Assembly: GCA_030247885.1 (NCBI GenBank)
Contig: JAPDRO010000026.1
Location: 310,001-374,000 of the forward strand
From: Taxawa tesnikishii (nom. ined.)
Taxonomy: Eukaryota; Ascomycota; Dothideomycetes; Dothideales
Reading direction: 5' to 3'
DNA: 64,000 nucleotides
Position numbers and translations under genes: made by a program. Below, piece by piece: positions 32,945 through 44,229 of the stretch. The notes below the pieces were generated by a model, which worked only from the letters and a program-made list of their open reading frames with translations, was not told the DNA's origin and made no database searches. How positions within the stretch are numbered: the first letter of the stretch is position 1; each line of letters starts with the position of its first letter.

Positions 32945-34020
32945 TGCGGGCCGTCAAACGCAGAAAGGATCGATGGCTTTCATGGTTCTTTGAGGAAGGT
33001 CGGAAGCTGTCTAGATGCAGGCAAACTAAAGCCTGTGGATTGCACAGTTTGTTCTTCAAGAATCTTGTTTTTTCTTTCTCGTAGGCGGTACGGGCCTCAG
33101 AGATTGAGGGTACCTCCACCCCAATGAGTGCATCACAGCAACCCTACCAAACCCCCAAAACTCCGTATAAGTTTCCCTTCACACTTGCCAAAACAGCCAA
33201 AGCTTCTCGTCATCCTTTCATACCCACCACTATCGCTCACAGAAGACGGGTATTGTGGTCGCAGTACGAGCCACTCACCAGAAGTAAATACCTCAAACAA
33301 GCGCTTCCCATCACACCACAGAAACAACACACTCCATATTATCACAATGCAAGTGTTCATCATCATTGCCCTATTCCAAGCAGTTGATTTGTTCCCTTCC
33401 CTTCCCTTCCGCCTCGCCGGCCTTCTACACCAGCGTTTCCACCAACAGCATCGAGACTTCCCGTCCTCTACCTTCCGAAATCGTTCGTTCGTCTGCGCGG
33501 GGAGAACCCAGCACATCCATACTCAGCCACGGTCACTCGAAAAAAAAAGTAAAAAACATCGACAAAAGAAGTTGAAAAAGTAGTTGAAAGAAGAAAAACA
33601 GTCCAAATCCGATTTCTCGTTTCCCGTTTCTACGGGCCTCGTAGGCAAAATTCGTGGGGGTATCTCTCTTTCATAGTATCCATCCCATCTAAGTCCAGAA
33701 TCCCCGTCTTACGCTCCCTCGTTTCACGTCCTCCCCCCCCGCCCCCGGCTGTGATGGGCTCCAGGAAAAACTCTCCACTGTTCTCTCCCATGCTGTGATC
33801 CTTGTGTTTCCCCCATCCAAAGTGGGACAACAGGGGCTCATGCAACCCGCAAAAAAGAAGCGCCCGACACCACGCCAAAAAAAAAAAGAAAAGAAAAGAA
33901 AATTCGTGCCGAAACCGAGCATACGGAAACAAAATCCGCCAACGCGCGCCTCAGGTTTTCGACCCTCATGCCAAAAACAACAAAAAAGACGGGCTCCCAA
34001 CACCAGTCACGGACACTGGC
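32945..34020. other. Convergent intergenic region
   Basis: About 1.1 kb between the Cys-rich gene and the NAD kinase stop. Several A/T homopolymers (33540-33590, 33880-33900) and a C run near 33735. Frames crossing it lack family resemblance. Confidence 0.35.
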
Positions 34021-35695
34021 TCAGACGGTGCTACTGGCGCCCGAATACCCGGAATCCCTAACACTATCCTCATCATCCTCGAAATCGATATCAAACACCG
34101 GTTCCTTCCTGACCTCGCCCTGCGCCGCCGCGCCCTCGTCCTCCTCCTCCCCGTCCCGTTCCACTCCTTCTGATCCGCGGCCCTAGTATTCCATCTCAGG
34201 GTCCTGCTCACGCTATCGAACCACTCCATGGGCTGGCTCAGCACGGTGGGGAACGGGTAGCGGGACGCGCGGACGACGACCTCGTCGCCGCGGCCGAGCT
34301 CGACGCGGCCCTTGCCGTCGAAGCTCACGAAGGCGCCGCCGCGGCCGCGCTCGGGGATCGAGACCTTGAGCTCCATGCTGTCGTTCAGGATCATGGGGCG
34401 GAAGGACAGCGTGTGCGGGCAGATGGGCGTGAGGAGGATGGCGGGGATGTCCGGGTAGATGAGGCTGCCGCCCGCGCTGAGCGAGTAGGCGGTCGAGCCT
34501 GTGGGGGTGCTGAGGATGATGCCGTCGGCGCTGATGCGCGTGAGCGGGAGCCGTTGGCGTAGAGGTCGAGGCTGGAGATGTAGGATGAGGGTCCGCGGTC
34601 GATGACGAGCTCGTTGAGGACTTCGTGGGTCTCGCCTTCGATTTTGGAGGACTGGGGCCCGGAGGTGGTGGAGGAGCTGCTGTCGACGGGGTGCAGCGGT
34701 GTCGACTCGCTGGCGGCGGTGCTGAGGGAGGTGGAGGAGGCGGTCGGCGTTTGCGGTGTGTGCGCGGATCGGTAGACGGTGCAGGTGAAGCGCATACGCA
34801 TAGTGACGCGCATGCCGGCATCGCCCATGATTCGGTCCAGTTGCTCTTTGTACGCGTTGAATTGGAAGTTGGTCAGGAAGCCGAGGGAGCCGAGGGAGAA
34901 GGACATGACGGGTGGGACGATGCGCTGGAAGAGCCAGGAGGTGAAGAGGACGGTGCCGTCGCCGCCCAAGGTGATGACAAGATCGAAGAGTTCGGGTGAC
35001 TGCCAGCAGAGACCCGGTGTCCAGTAGCGCAGCATCTTTTCGAATCGCCCGTCTTTTGCTGTGAGGCCATCGGCGTCGAAACGCTTCGATTTCCGGAGTT
35101 TGGAGTCGACGTAGACGTTGACACCGACGTCTTTTCCGTAGCGCGGCTTCGTAAGGAGCCATTCGGTCAGCTCACGCGTGAGCTCTACCAAGCTGTTGTC
35201 CCTCGCCTTCGTGATGATCATGACACTCTTGACGGCCTGTTTGACAGCGCGTCGCTGCAACTGCCTCGAGACCTCGCGAACACCGGCAGCCGTCTGCATA
35301 AGCCGGCTATGCGACAGCTGGTCATCCTCCTTGATCTCCTCGAGCACTTTTTCGATATTCACCGCATCCCCGAACCGCCTGTGGAAAAAGCAAGGGCTCG
35401 TCAAGGCGGCAACGACATTCTGAGGGGTCGCGGCGCGTATGGAGAGTTCGGAGATTGCGGCGGAAATATCTTTCGCCGAGGGCTGGTTCTGGTGGTCGTC
35501 GCCGGCAAAGTCGTGGCCGCTGCGAGATATGGGACTCGAAGTGCCGACGGCGGGTAAGCTGTTGCGTCTGTAGGAATCTCTCCGCACGGGAGTGTGCAGG
35601 CGGAGCGCCTGTGACAGCGAGCTGAAGTGATGTTGCTCCATGGCCGCGGTGTCGAAGGGTGCGCCGGGGCGCGACTGGTGTATGTTGTCGTCCAT
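34021..35695 (-). CDS. NAD kinase
   Basis: Phosphorylates NAD to NADP with ATP; resembles the cytosolic fungal Utr1/Yef1 type rather than mitochondrial Pos5, as no presequence is seen. The start is MDDNIHQSRPGAPFDTAAME. A Ser-rich N-terminal extension leads to the catalytic part, with VKSVMIITKARDNSLVELTR, FDLVITLGGDGTVLFTSWLF (the GGDG motif), PPVMSFSLGSLGFLTNFQF, LNELVIDRGPSSYISSLDLY, then ISADGIILSTPTGSTAYSLS and PICPHTLSFRP. The C-terminus ends in an acidic tail, FDIDFEDDEDSVRDSGYSG. Two homopolymers (34546-34548 and 34155-34157) are one base short; allowing for them gives the catalytic C-terminus and tail in order to TGA at 34021-34023. Confidence 0.93.
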
Positions 35696-36673
35696 TGGGT
35701 CAGGCAGATTCGGACGGCGCCCGGAGGGTGAAAAGTAATCGCGCAGGATGATGATGATGATGATGGTGGTGGAGGTGCTGCACTACTGTTGCTGCAGTGG
35801 CCTAGCGAGGCGAGGTAATGCTAATGCTGTAATAAGGGCCCTAGCGAGGCAGATCGGCGGACATAAGCAATGGGTTTGGCGGAGTTATCCTAGCCGTGCA
35901 ACAGGCTGTCTGCTCGTGTCGGAGAAAGCTGGTCACGAGGGCGTGTTGTGCATGGCAGGAAACAAGACGAGGACACGGAGGAATTGGAGCAGGAATCGGA
36001 GGAGGAATCGGAGAAGGAATAGGCTGATATTGTGAGTCGGGGCATTGTTCAATTATGGCTGCTTTGAAGGCGGTTAGGGTGTGGAGCCCGTGGGCAATAG
36101 TCGCGGACATGTTCTTCGGGGAGGAGTGAATGAACCATCATCGACTTGTCACAGCCACAGCCATGCCGACGTCCGGCCTCGCGCTTCGCTTCGTTTCGTT
36201 TCGCCGTCCCCGTCTCCGTCTCCGTTTCTGTCTCCGCACATTCTGCGTTTCAACAATTCAACCGCAACCGCAACCGCAACCGGAATCTTATTTTTGGTGC
36301 AAAACATCATCCGGGGAGAGAAACATTCCTGAGAAATTCGGGTATTGCAGACCCTTGTCACCGAGGGTGGGGGAACAGAGGGTTGTTATATAGGTACTCC
36401 TCCCAACACTATTCCTACACTGGTGAAGGCGAAGCATTTCCTGCTTGTCATCTCAAACACGACATGCGACAACACGTTAAACCTGTCACCACCGCCATCA
36501 CGCGCAAAGAACGCAAAACAAGAGTCGTGTGAAGAAGCCTTGCGCGTTGTTTCTCAGGCTACATAGGAATCGTTGAAAAGTCATAGCTGGCAACCACCAG
36601 CATAGGGGTATCATCCCAAAACACGTCCTTCCCTCCCGTCGCTCCGTCCGATGCACATGATTCCTTCACGCGT
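35696..36673. other. Intergenic region with simple repeats
   Basis: About 980 bases. Holds a GAT/GTG trinucleotide run (35748-35772), a GGAATCGGA-type tandem repeat (about 35976-36022), a CGTCTC-rich stretch (36205-36238) and a CAACCG hexamer repeat (about 36260-36284). No gene supported. Confidence 0.5.
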
Positions 36674-37287
36674 CTAAGCACGGCTCTGCTTGTCCAGGTC
36701 GGCCTCAACTCCACGCTGCTGCGTCTTTCCCTGGTCGTGCTGCGCCGCCCTCCTCTCCTGCTCCTCCCTGTTACCAGTCAGACCGGCAACCGCGCCACCA
36801 ACAGATCCCGAGACACGGTCGCTGATACCGCTTCCGAGGTCGCTCAACTGGCCCTGGGCTTCCTGGCCCTTGCCCTCGCGGTTCTGCTGAATACCCTCCT
36901 GCTTCAGGCCTTGAGCACCGACGAGGTTGCCGATGGACTCCTTGGCCGAGCCGACGGTCTGGTTCCAGGAGCCCTGAGTGCGGTCGGGGTCGTTCTGCGT
37001 GACGCCGGAGGAGGACACGCTGAAGCCGCCGATACTTCCGCCAGCGTGGGAGAGGTCATCCTTTGCGTGGCCTTCAGCGCGACGGTTCTCGCCTTGGCTC
37101 TTGTCGGCGGAGTTGCCAGTGAGGGAGCCAAGGGCGGACTGGGCGGCGCCAGTGGCCTTGTCGATGTACGACTGGAGGGTGGAAGACTCCTGCTACCGTG
37201 TTAGCGAATCTGGCAAGGAGTTGTAGTATGATAGCGCCATCCTCTCAAAAAGGATTGACTCTGGAAGTGACTCACGTTGTTCGACAT
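36674..37287 (-). CDS. CsbD-like stress protein
   Basis: 175 residues, two exons: 37276-37287 (MSNN) and 36674-37189. CsbD-family proteins are small hydrophilic stress-induced proteins of unclear biochemistry; fungal members have been annotated as DNA cruciform binding. Seen: STLQSYIDKATGAAQSALGS, then NSADKSQGENRRAEGHAKDD, then a second unit with RTQGSWNQTVGSAKESIGNL and GLKQEGIQQNREGKGQEAQG. The two Gly/Gln/Lys-rich units look like tandem CsbD repeats. The C-terminus is charged (NREEQERRAAQHDQGKTQQR). Two stress-response-element-like sites and a TATA lie upstream, consistent with stress induction. Frame intact. Confidence 0.88.
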
Positions 37288-37874
37288 GGTGAATGAGTTC
37301 GTGAGTTGTATGAGCTGTAAAGCGGTGAAGATGTGTGTTTGCTGAACAAGGTAGTGTTTGGTCGAGTGATTGGCGTATGAGATGCTCCTTCAGACAGGAC
37401 GACGAGGGGTGTTTTTATACCAAGGATGCCCCTCGATCAGTCTTGCATGTGAACCTGCCATGCGCAGGGTAAAGCACGCAACAGCGCAGCGATCCGCGCG
37501 ATGACGTCGGTTCCCTCAGCCACACTTTCCCTTTGTGACCTGACAGCCACATTCCAGACCCTGAATATGCGTCACCGCATGTTGATTGAGTTTAACGCGT
37601 GCAAGCAAATCTTGGACGTTGGCTCCGTGTTCGCGATCTCGAACGCAGCTGACGAACGTGGCCTTTCTCTATGATTCTTTTGGATACGTAAATCAATAGC
37701 GCTTGGACGTGTGGACAAGGCTTCGCTGCCCGACGATGCATTTTCGCGGCGGCGAAGTGGCTGGGACGGTGTCCCGCGAGGCGTTTCGTTCTTTGGCACA
37801 GGCAAGCAACAACAACCATAGAGTCGGTTTCTATCTCAAGAGCATGTCATGCGGTGTATCTGTATACTACGGTT
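37288..37874. other. Intergenic region, promoter of the CsbD-like gene
   Basis: About 590 bases with STRE-like sites (listed separately). Beyond these nothing distinctive. Confidence 0.4.
37405..37433 (-). promoter_or_regulatory. Paired STRE-like sites with a TATA-like run
   Basis: AGGGG at about 37405-37409 and CCCCT at about 37429-37433 flank a TTTTTATACC run. This is about 120-145 bases upstream of the CsbD-like start. AGGGG/CCCCT is the core bound by Msn2/4-type stress factors in yeast. Placement before a stress-protein gene supports a role, but the motif is short. Confidence 0.45.
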
Positions 37875-38782
37875 CTACAGCTTCGCTTTGTCCGTATCAA
37901 CAAGACTCAACCCCATAACATTCTCGAGTTCCCTGACCGCTCTATCGGTCCTCTCCAGCACGACCTTAATAGTCCTCATGCCCGCCTGTTTCGCCGCCTT
38001 CAAATTTGCTCCGATGTCATCCAAGAACACAATATCCCCCGCCTTGATACCCTGTCCATCCCCTCTTTTCTTCGCCAGCTTGTCCAATTCCCGAACCGTA
38101 TGGTCATAAATCACCTTATCCGGCTTGCGCATTCCCACATGCGCACTGCTAATGAACAGGTCGAACTGGCTCCGCAACTCGGCGTGTATCTTCCCTTCCG
38201 GAGTCGTGGGATCGTTGAACTCGTGTCCCTCGGGGAAGATGCTCGTGTTCGAAAGCGCAGCCACAATGAAACCTTGCCTATCCGCCTCCTTCCTCAACTT
38301 CTTCAACGCCGGATACATGTACGGGTCCGGCGCTCGTGAAATCCGCATCATCTCCCAGTACAGCCACTCGGCATCGATGTGAGGCACGGGCGGGGCCTGG
38401 AACGCGGCCTCCTCGGCCGCATCGCTGCCCTTCTCGTTCCGCGATTTGGCGAGGTGTGCGGCGTAGAAGGAGCGCCAGCGGGACTCATTGGAAAGGTCGC
38501 GCTGGAAGGCGGAGAAGAAGGTTGAGTCGAGTGGGACTTCTCCGCGCTCAAGACGCTGCCAGGATCCATTGGGCGAGGAGGCAGAGATGCTGTGGTTTAC
38601 CCAGCCCGGTGGTATGCCGTTGGCTATTTCATAGTCGAGGATTGCGCGGAAGGGAGAGATGACCTAGAGATGGGTTAGATGTGGAGGTAAGTGAGAAGAA
38701 TGGCGGGAAGAAGGGAGGACGGCTTACGCACGCAGACGCCACCAATGTCGAAGAGGACGACCTTGGGTCTTGGAGATGACAT
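37875..38782 (-). CDS. HAD-superfamily hydrolase, subfamily IA
   Basis: 279 residues, two exons: 38732-38782 and 37875-38663. Exon 1 gives MSSPRPKVVLFDIGGVC, which is motif I in its atypical DIGGV form: the usual DxD second aspartate is glycine, as in the epoxide-hydrolase N-domain and ACAD10-type group. Exon 2 continues VISPFRAILDYEIANGIPPG. Motif II is IVAALSNTSIF; motif III is VGMRKPDKVIYDH; motif IV is DIVFLDDIGANLKAAKQAG. The cap domain lies between about residues 20 and 120. Because the second aspartate is missing, phosphatase activity should be weak or altered. Substrate unknown. Frame intact. Confidence 0.88.
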
Positions 38783-39559
38783 TTTAGATGGATCAGAAGA
38801 TTGATTCTATATGTTCTACATGCTGAAGTAGAACCACGACATGTACATTATAGACAGACGATGGGACACTGTTTCCCGAGTCATTTGCGGAGATGCCGAG
38901 GCTATATAACTTCTTGGCGCTGATATCAGAAGCAGTGGATGAAGTATTGGAACAATTTTACAAGTTCTTGAATACCCAACACGAACTTTGGTCATCCTCA
39001 AGTTCCCTCGTGCACACGTTGTCCAAGTAGTTGTCACGAAAGTCTGCTCCCGGCGTCACTAGACATTAATTCGGTCTATTGCATTTCCTTATTAGTCCAG
39101 TTCCTGTCTACGCTTCACAGAAGCCGAGGAGCACAAGTAGCTTCTCGAGCAAGCTGCCAACTTTCCGTTCACTGCATGTCTAGGGAGCAGAAGAGATGTT
39201 CCTTCAATATATACATGGAGTACATACCCCGGAGTATATACACGGGGGCCATCACACTGGCATACTCGTGAAAGCGTTCAAGGCGGACAGGCTCCGATGT
39301 GAACGAATGCAGTAAATAACTCCGTCGGCGGTATCGGCACTACTGCAGGAACGGCTAATCGGCGCTAGGATCTTGTATCCGCCATTCACATGTCATCGCC
39401 TCATGAACAATTTTTTATCAAACGTTTCGTCGTTCGTTGACCGAGGCATTCCTCGGGATTTGAAAGAGTCATGGCCATCAGCACAATCACCTTGCCACGC
39501 TTCTTTGTACTGTCTTCGCCATATCTCATACACTCCAACATCCAGAAACAAAGACAAAC
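38783..39559. promoter_or_regulatory. Divergent intergenic region HAD hydrolase / peroxidase
   Basis: About 780 bases between head-to-head genes; presumed promoters. A partly repeated TATATAC motif occurs around 39210-39240. No other gene seen. Confidence 0.4.
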
Positions 39560-40624
39560 ATGAGTAAACCAGGCGATTTCGTTGCTGTCAGAAAAGACAT
39601 TGCCGCTCTGTTGCACCAGCCGGATTACGATGATGGGAGTGCTGGCCCCGTACTTGTGAGGTTGGCTTGGTAAGTGGATCCCTATCTATTACCTGGGGAA
39701 GGCCCGAGTCTGACTTTACTAAAGGCATTCGTCCGGGACGTATTGTGCGGAGACAGACACGGGTGGCAGCAATGGAGCAGGCATGCGCTATGAATCGGAA
39801 GGGTAAGTCAGGATCTCTCCGTCGTTGCAGCCCTTGCTTATCGTTCGTGTAGTGGCGATCCAGCAAACGCCGGTCTTCAGCATGCGCGCGTCTTCCTCGA
39901 ACCCATCAAGTCCAAGCACTCCTGGATAACATATTCCGACCTATGGACATTGGCCGGCGTTGTGGCGGTGAAAGAGATGGGAGGACCTGACATCGAGTGG
40001 AAGGCAGGCCGCACCGACTTCACAGACGAGAGCAAGATCCCTCCCAGAGGGCGACTCCCAGACGGCGCTCAAGGCGCGGATCACATCAGATTCATATTCT
40101 ACCGCATGGGCTTCAACGACCAAGAGATCGTCGCCCTGTCCGGCGCACACAACCTCGGCAGGTGTCACTCCGATCGCTCAGGCTTCCACGGCGCTTGGGT
40201 GCAGAACCCGACTCGCTTCAGCAACAGCTATTTCAGGTTGATGACGTCCCTGGACTGGAAGGAGAAAGTGCTCGACAACGGCGTCAAGCAGTTCGTGCAC
40301 GTGGACGAGGACCTGGACGAAGAGCTTATGATGCTTCCGACCGATCTGGCACTGCTGAACGACAAGTCGTTCAGACCCTGGGTGGAGCTCTATGCGAAGG
40401 ACAAGGACCGATTCTTTGCGGATTTCGCAAAGGTCTTCGCCAAGCTGGTCGAGTTGGGTATTCAGAGAGATGCCCAGGGAAAGATTACGAATTCGGATAA
40501 TGTTAACGGAGGGTACCACAGTGCGCCGAAGAAGAGCGACAATCCCGGTCTACCTGAAAAGTCTGGTGATGGCGAGGCGGAACCGCTGAGGCAAGAGAAC
40601 AAGAAGTTCAGGGCGCGGTTGTAG
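39560..40624 (+). CDS. Cytochrome c peroxidase-like class I heme peroxidase
   Basis: 319 residues in three in-phase exons: 39560-39669, 39725-39802 and 39853-40624. Reduces hydrogen peroxide. The N-terminus [20 protein letters not shown] lacks a mitochondrial presequence, so it fits the cytosolic fungal CCP/ascorbate-peroxidase-like group. The distal heme side is [19 protein letters not shown] (catalytic Arg, Trp, His). The proximal side is [20 protein letters not shown] (heme-ligand His). The conserved [20 protein letters not shown] and [17 protein letters not shown] follow. The C-terminal 35 residues are a charged extension. Electron donor (cytochrome c or other) cannot be decided from sequence. 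Confidence 0.93.
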
Positions 40625-41082
40625 AGTCGCCTTGCATTGCTGGAGTCGATGACGAACTAATCTTTGCTTCTTGACGGAGGGATCACTTTGCGGGCCTGGG
40701 TCGCATAGATTTGCTTCGGTGTTTGGGAATAGATCTAGACTCGTCCATAGACAAGAACTATAGATTTGTGAATGCACGGTATGTTTCATCTTTTCGTTTT
40801 TCTTCATTTTGATCGTTGACGCGCTGTGGCAAACAGAGCAGTATGCCAGGGTTCGAAGACCTACGTACGATCTGCAGTTGTCCTGTGGTTTTGAGTGCAA
40901 ACACCTTTTGTGGAACTGGGACAACACATGCCTTGTCCCGGAAGAACCTCTCTCACTCTTGGATATAGTTTACCTTGTCAAACAATACAGTTTTGTTGGC
41001 TCGATACTCTACGGTTCCAATGCCAACGTGGGATGCCTTGACCGGTGAGGCTCAGAAGCAAAACCCCGTTCCACAGCCCTTA

Positions 41083-41149
<67 letters not shown>
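40625..41149. other. Intergenic stretch ending in a CA repeat
   Basis: About 525 bases between the peroxidase gene and the HET relic. Holds the CA microsatellite listed next. No supported gene. Confidence 0.4.
41082..41148. repeat. (CA)n microsatellite
   Basis: About 67 bases of almost pure CA dinucleotide with one TA interruption near the left end. Confidence 0.97.
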
Positions 41150-41150
<1 letters not shown>

Positions 41151-42254
41151 ATAATTCCAAACGCATAAGCCAGGTTTTCTTGTCATCAGACATCGAGGAA
41201 GCTGCTCACAACATAGTGGAACCACTGAGTGTTCGCGGATGGGCATATCAAGAGAAACTTCTCTCGACTCGGACGTTGATATACAACTCTATATCAGTCG
41301 AGTGGGCATGTGCGACGGTTGACGAGGTATCCGCTGGGGCGTGGTACCGCGAAGATTGGAGGTCTGTTATGAAAGACCTCCTCAGAGCAGGGTGGGCAAT
41401 GCACGGATATTTATACATTATAAAGACGTGAATAACAGCTGAATACACTGAATATACTGAATATTCAGTTGTTATTCAGTGCTTTATAACGATGGATATC
41501 CAGTCATTGCCCACCCTGCCCCAGAGCGGTCAGCGTAAGCTCTACAGCCATGAGTGAGTGGGAAGCGATTGTGCAAGAATACAGCAGTCGCAGTCTCACC
41601 AAATCTTCGGACAAACTGCCGGCTTTGGCAGGTATAGCAGCGGTGTTTCAGCGTCTCGGAAGGGGAGACGATGTCTATCTCGCTGGTCTTTAGAAAAGTC
41701 GGATCATTTCGCATCTTCTTTGGTACCAGCCGGATTTCAAGGCGGCAAAGAGGATCGAAGGTCGGGCCCCATCATGGTCTTGGGCGTCAGTCGAGGGCAG
41801 GGTCTAATTCCACTACTCCCTACGCCCTTCTCCTCAAATCATAGCATGCGAAACCACCTTGATAAACCAGAAAGCACCCCGTGGTGAGGTCTTGGGCGGC
41901 TTCATCATGTTGAAGGCGTGGACCAAGCCAGTGTTGGAGACCAACCTGAGAGCGGAGGCTCAGCCTTTTGGCGTCGGTAACCCTCGTCTGATATTTTACT
42001 CGGACGGTATGAAGGAGCTACGCGAGGACTCTGATCAGGAGCTTCTGCTCGCGATTTTAGACGCCCATGACAAGCCTAGAGATAAATACAGTGCCCTCTT
42101 GCTTGCCATTTCGCTGGTTGTGTACTGCAGGAACACTCACCAGGACAATACTCCCGCATTGGTTTGTTCCACATTGATCACTAGCATTGGTCGCGGGACA
42201 AGACAGCCTGGCATATTCCGCCACAGCTACCAGAGTGGACGGAGAGGATCATAA
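41150..42254 (+). pseudogene. Broken HET-domain (heterokaryon incompatibility) gene, partial
   Basis: The stretch retains recognisable parts of the fungal HET family in order. These are the core motif VRGWAYQEKLLSTRTLIY, a DKLPALAGIAAVF block, an APSWSWASVEG block and a C-terminal part with LREDSDQELLLAILDAHDKP. HET proteins trigger cell death or non-self recognition after hyphal fusion. The copy is broken: a 131-base MITE sits inside it, there are a few further breaks, and the N-terminal third of a normal HET domain is not found. It is a relic; the closest intact paralogue was not identified. It lies in an accessory-looking segment next to a microsatellite. Confidence 0.75.
41388..41518. mobile_element. 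hAT-type MITE (non-autonomous foldback element)
   Basis: 131 bases with terminal inverted repeats of about 57 bases each. The ends begin CAGGGTGGGCAATG and close with its exact complement. The inner arms also pair (TTATAAAG and TGAATAAC on both sides) around a loop of about 16 bases. It is flanked by 8-base target duplications, CCTCAGAG at 41380-41387 and CCCCAGAG at 41519-41526, which match at 7 of 8 positions. The CAGGG termini and 8-base duplication are typical of hAT transposons. It has no coding capacity, so it would need a transposase from elsewhere. Inserted in the HET relic. Confidence 0.85.
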
Positions 42255-44229
42255 CTATTGTATAAACTCTACCTCTTCCACTCTGGATGTATCTCAGCTA
42301 CAACAGAGATGACAGCCCTGCTGAGTGCTGCATGCCGAGTCAAAGGAGCAAGAAGAAAATATCTATCACTCGTTATGGCTCGGCACGTTTACATGTGCAA
42401 TCTGCGGAGCGGAATAAATGTTTTCCGCATTATACTTTGTCTCCTGGTTGTTGTTCCCGACCAACGTTGAATCCCTCTACAAACCAATGGCATTGCCGCA
42501 TGTGTGAGTTGGTGACGGCACTCAATGTCCTTGTCTTGCATTCATCAGATGGAATGCCATGAGTTATGCAATGAAGGTTCTCGAGCCAACCAGCAAAGAA
42601 GCAATCTATATGAATATGGACGTCCGCCGCTCGCGCCTTCTTCTGCTTGAGGGGCTCAGCTAGCACTTCGGCACCACGGGCCCTCACTTACACAGTCGTT
42701 CGACTTCGTGAGGACAGGCAGAGACCAGCCGTGTTTCCATCTTCGAAGTCCGAGCATACCCCAAGTCATTTGCGCTCATCACAATGCAGACCACTGACTC
42801 TTTGGGTCCAGCCTAGATCGGGCTTACAGACACCAAGCAGCTCGCGGGCGCCAGGAGAGTTTGCTCGTTCAGCACTATGGCTTAACTTTTGACCCACCTT
42901 CTATTGTTGCTTTGGAAAGATCGCTTGGCTTTGCGGACCGGCTAATGAGGTACGAGAAAGTGGGACGCTGCGTCTTGGAGGTCTGATTCACATACGGACA
43001 TCGTTGCTTTCTTGCGACTCTTTTTCTTTCGACAATGCTTGCTAAATGGTACGGGTCCAACACCGGTTCTCCGACTGTCAGCTGTCGTCTTTGCCATGTT
43101 GCGCGGAGGTGCATCCGAGGAGGAACTCGAACGAGTAAGCTTCTCCACTTGGTTCTCGTCTACTGCATCCTTCCACACCTCTGACGATCGCATGCAGTGA
43201 GTTGTTGTAAAGCTCGAGGCCCACTAATCCTATATTTGGTCCCACACCACAGCTTCCCGCGTTCTGCTGCTATTAAAAGTCGGTACAAAGGTACTTCGGT
43301 ATTGGCTTTTCCTTTGCGACCACCCATCTCCACGTTCTCTTAAGATGGGGAAATAAGCTTCTGTGACGGTCATCTGCAGATAAACACTGTGGGTGTACCC
43401 ATTTGAGCAACCATTTGCCGTCTTTCGCGTTCCTACAGTATGACTGCATGGCCAAGCGTGCATACTGACTGGGGTGTCTGCATGTGCTGCATGTCCATGT
43501 ACTGCATGGCCGGTCTCGTATTACTGCGGGCTGTCGTAGGAGGCTACAGGTTTCGCAGGTTCGGTTTGCCCTTTTGGTTGTTCTCCTATCATTATCGAGC
43601 AGAGAACCCACCGTTCCATTGCATCCAGCAGCAGCCGTCGACGTTAGCCCTTTGACACGGATGTACCGGAGGAGGACTGATGTGGATATTCTGGATGTCC
43701 AAACAATGCCAGTCTGACTGCCGGTTCCCGATGTCGCGCAACATCTCTGGGATGTCGATCGAACGCCGTGTGGCATGAGCCTGCAGTTCGTATTCCACCT
43801 CATGGTATAGCTTTGCTGCCTGCCAAGCAATATTCAATAGTTTCGTTCCTTTGGCTCTTCGATTTTCTGCCCTTTGCCCTCTCCGCGGTGGGTTGATTGG
43901 ATGAGTACCAACGCTAACCATTTCATACTATCGCCTTGGAGCATGGCATCTCGATGTTGCTTCTCTTTCGACTCCACTCTGCTTAGTGGAGTATCGTATA
44001 GGCTGGGAACTACGGTCTGGTGAAATCATGGGATCAATGTGAGGCTTGCTCTTGGAGAGGCCGCAAGAATGGAACCGAGGAAGTACGAGCGAACAGTAGT
44101 ATATATATTCCCTTTCCCATCGGCTCCCCTCACAAACTCATTCAAGTTCAGCGGCATACAGCAAGCCACCTGAGCTGGGGACCCGGTACTCATATCCTAC
44201 ACTCGTTCTTCCATTCGTTCTAGGCCACC
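42255..44229. other. Intergenic region with no supported gene
   Basis: About 2 kb. An open frame on the minus strand (43592-43921) has reasonable composition, with KLLNIAWQAAKLYHEVEYEL, but no family match I can recall and no supporting splice sites. A TATATAT run near 44100-44106 lies about 125 bases before the next start and may be its TATA box. Confidence 0.35.

Noticed and set aside
33966-35162. Long minus-strand frame of nearly 400 codons over NAD kinase
   Set aside because: Its first part is Arg/His-rich nonsense in the wrong frame; only the part sharing the kinase frame after the first slip is meaningful.
40809-41048. Frame before the CA repeat as the N-terminus of the HET gene
   Set aside because: It begins VDALW, which resembles a HET motif by chance, but the rest does not fit the family.
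41082-41148. CA run considered as a telomere-like or CRISPR-like repeat
   Set aside because: It is a plain dinucleotide repeat with no spacers and no telomeric unit; CRISPR arrays are not expected in a fungus.
43592-43921. Minus-strand frame of 109 codons in the accessory region
   Set aside because: Somewhat protein-like but isolated; no recognised domain. Left as unsupported.
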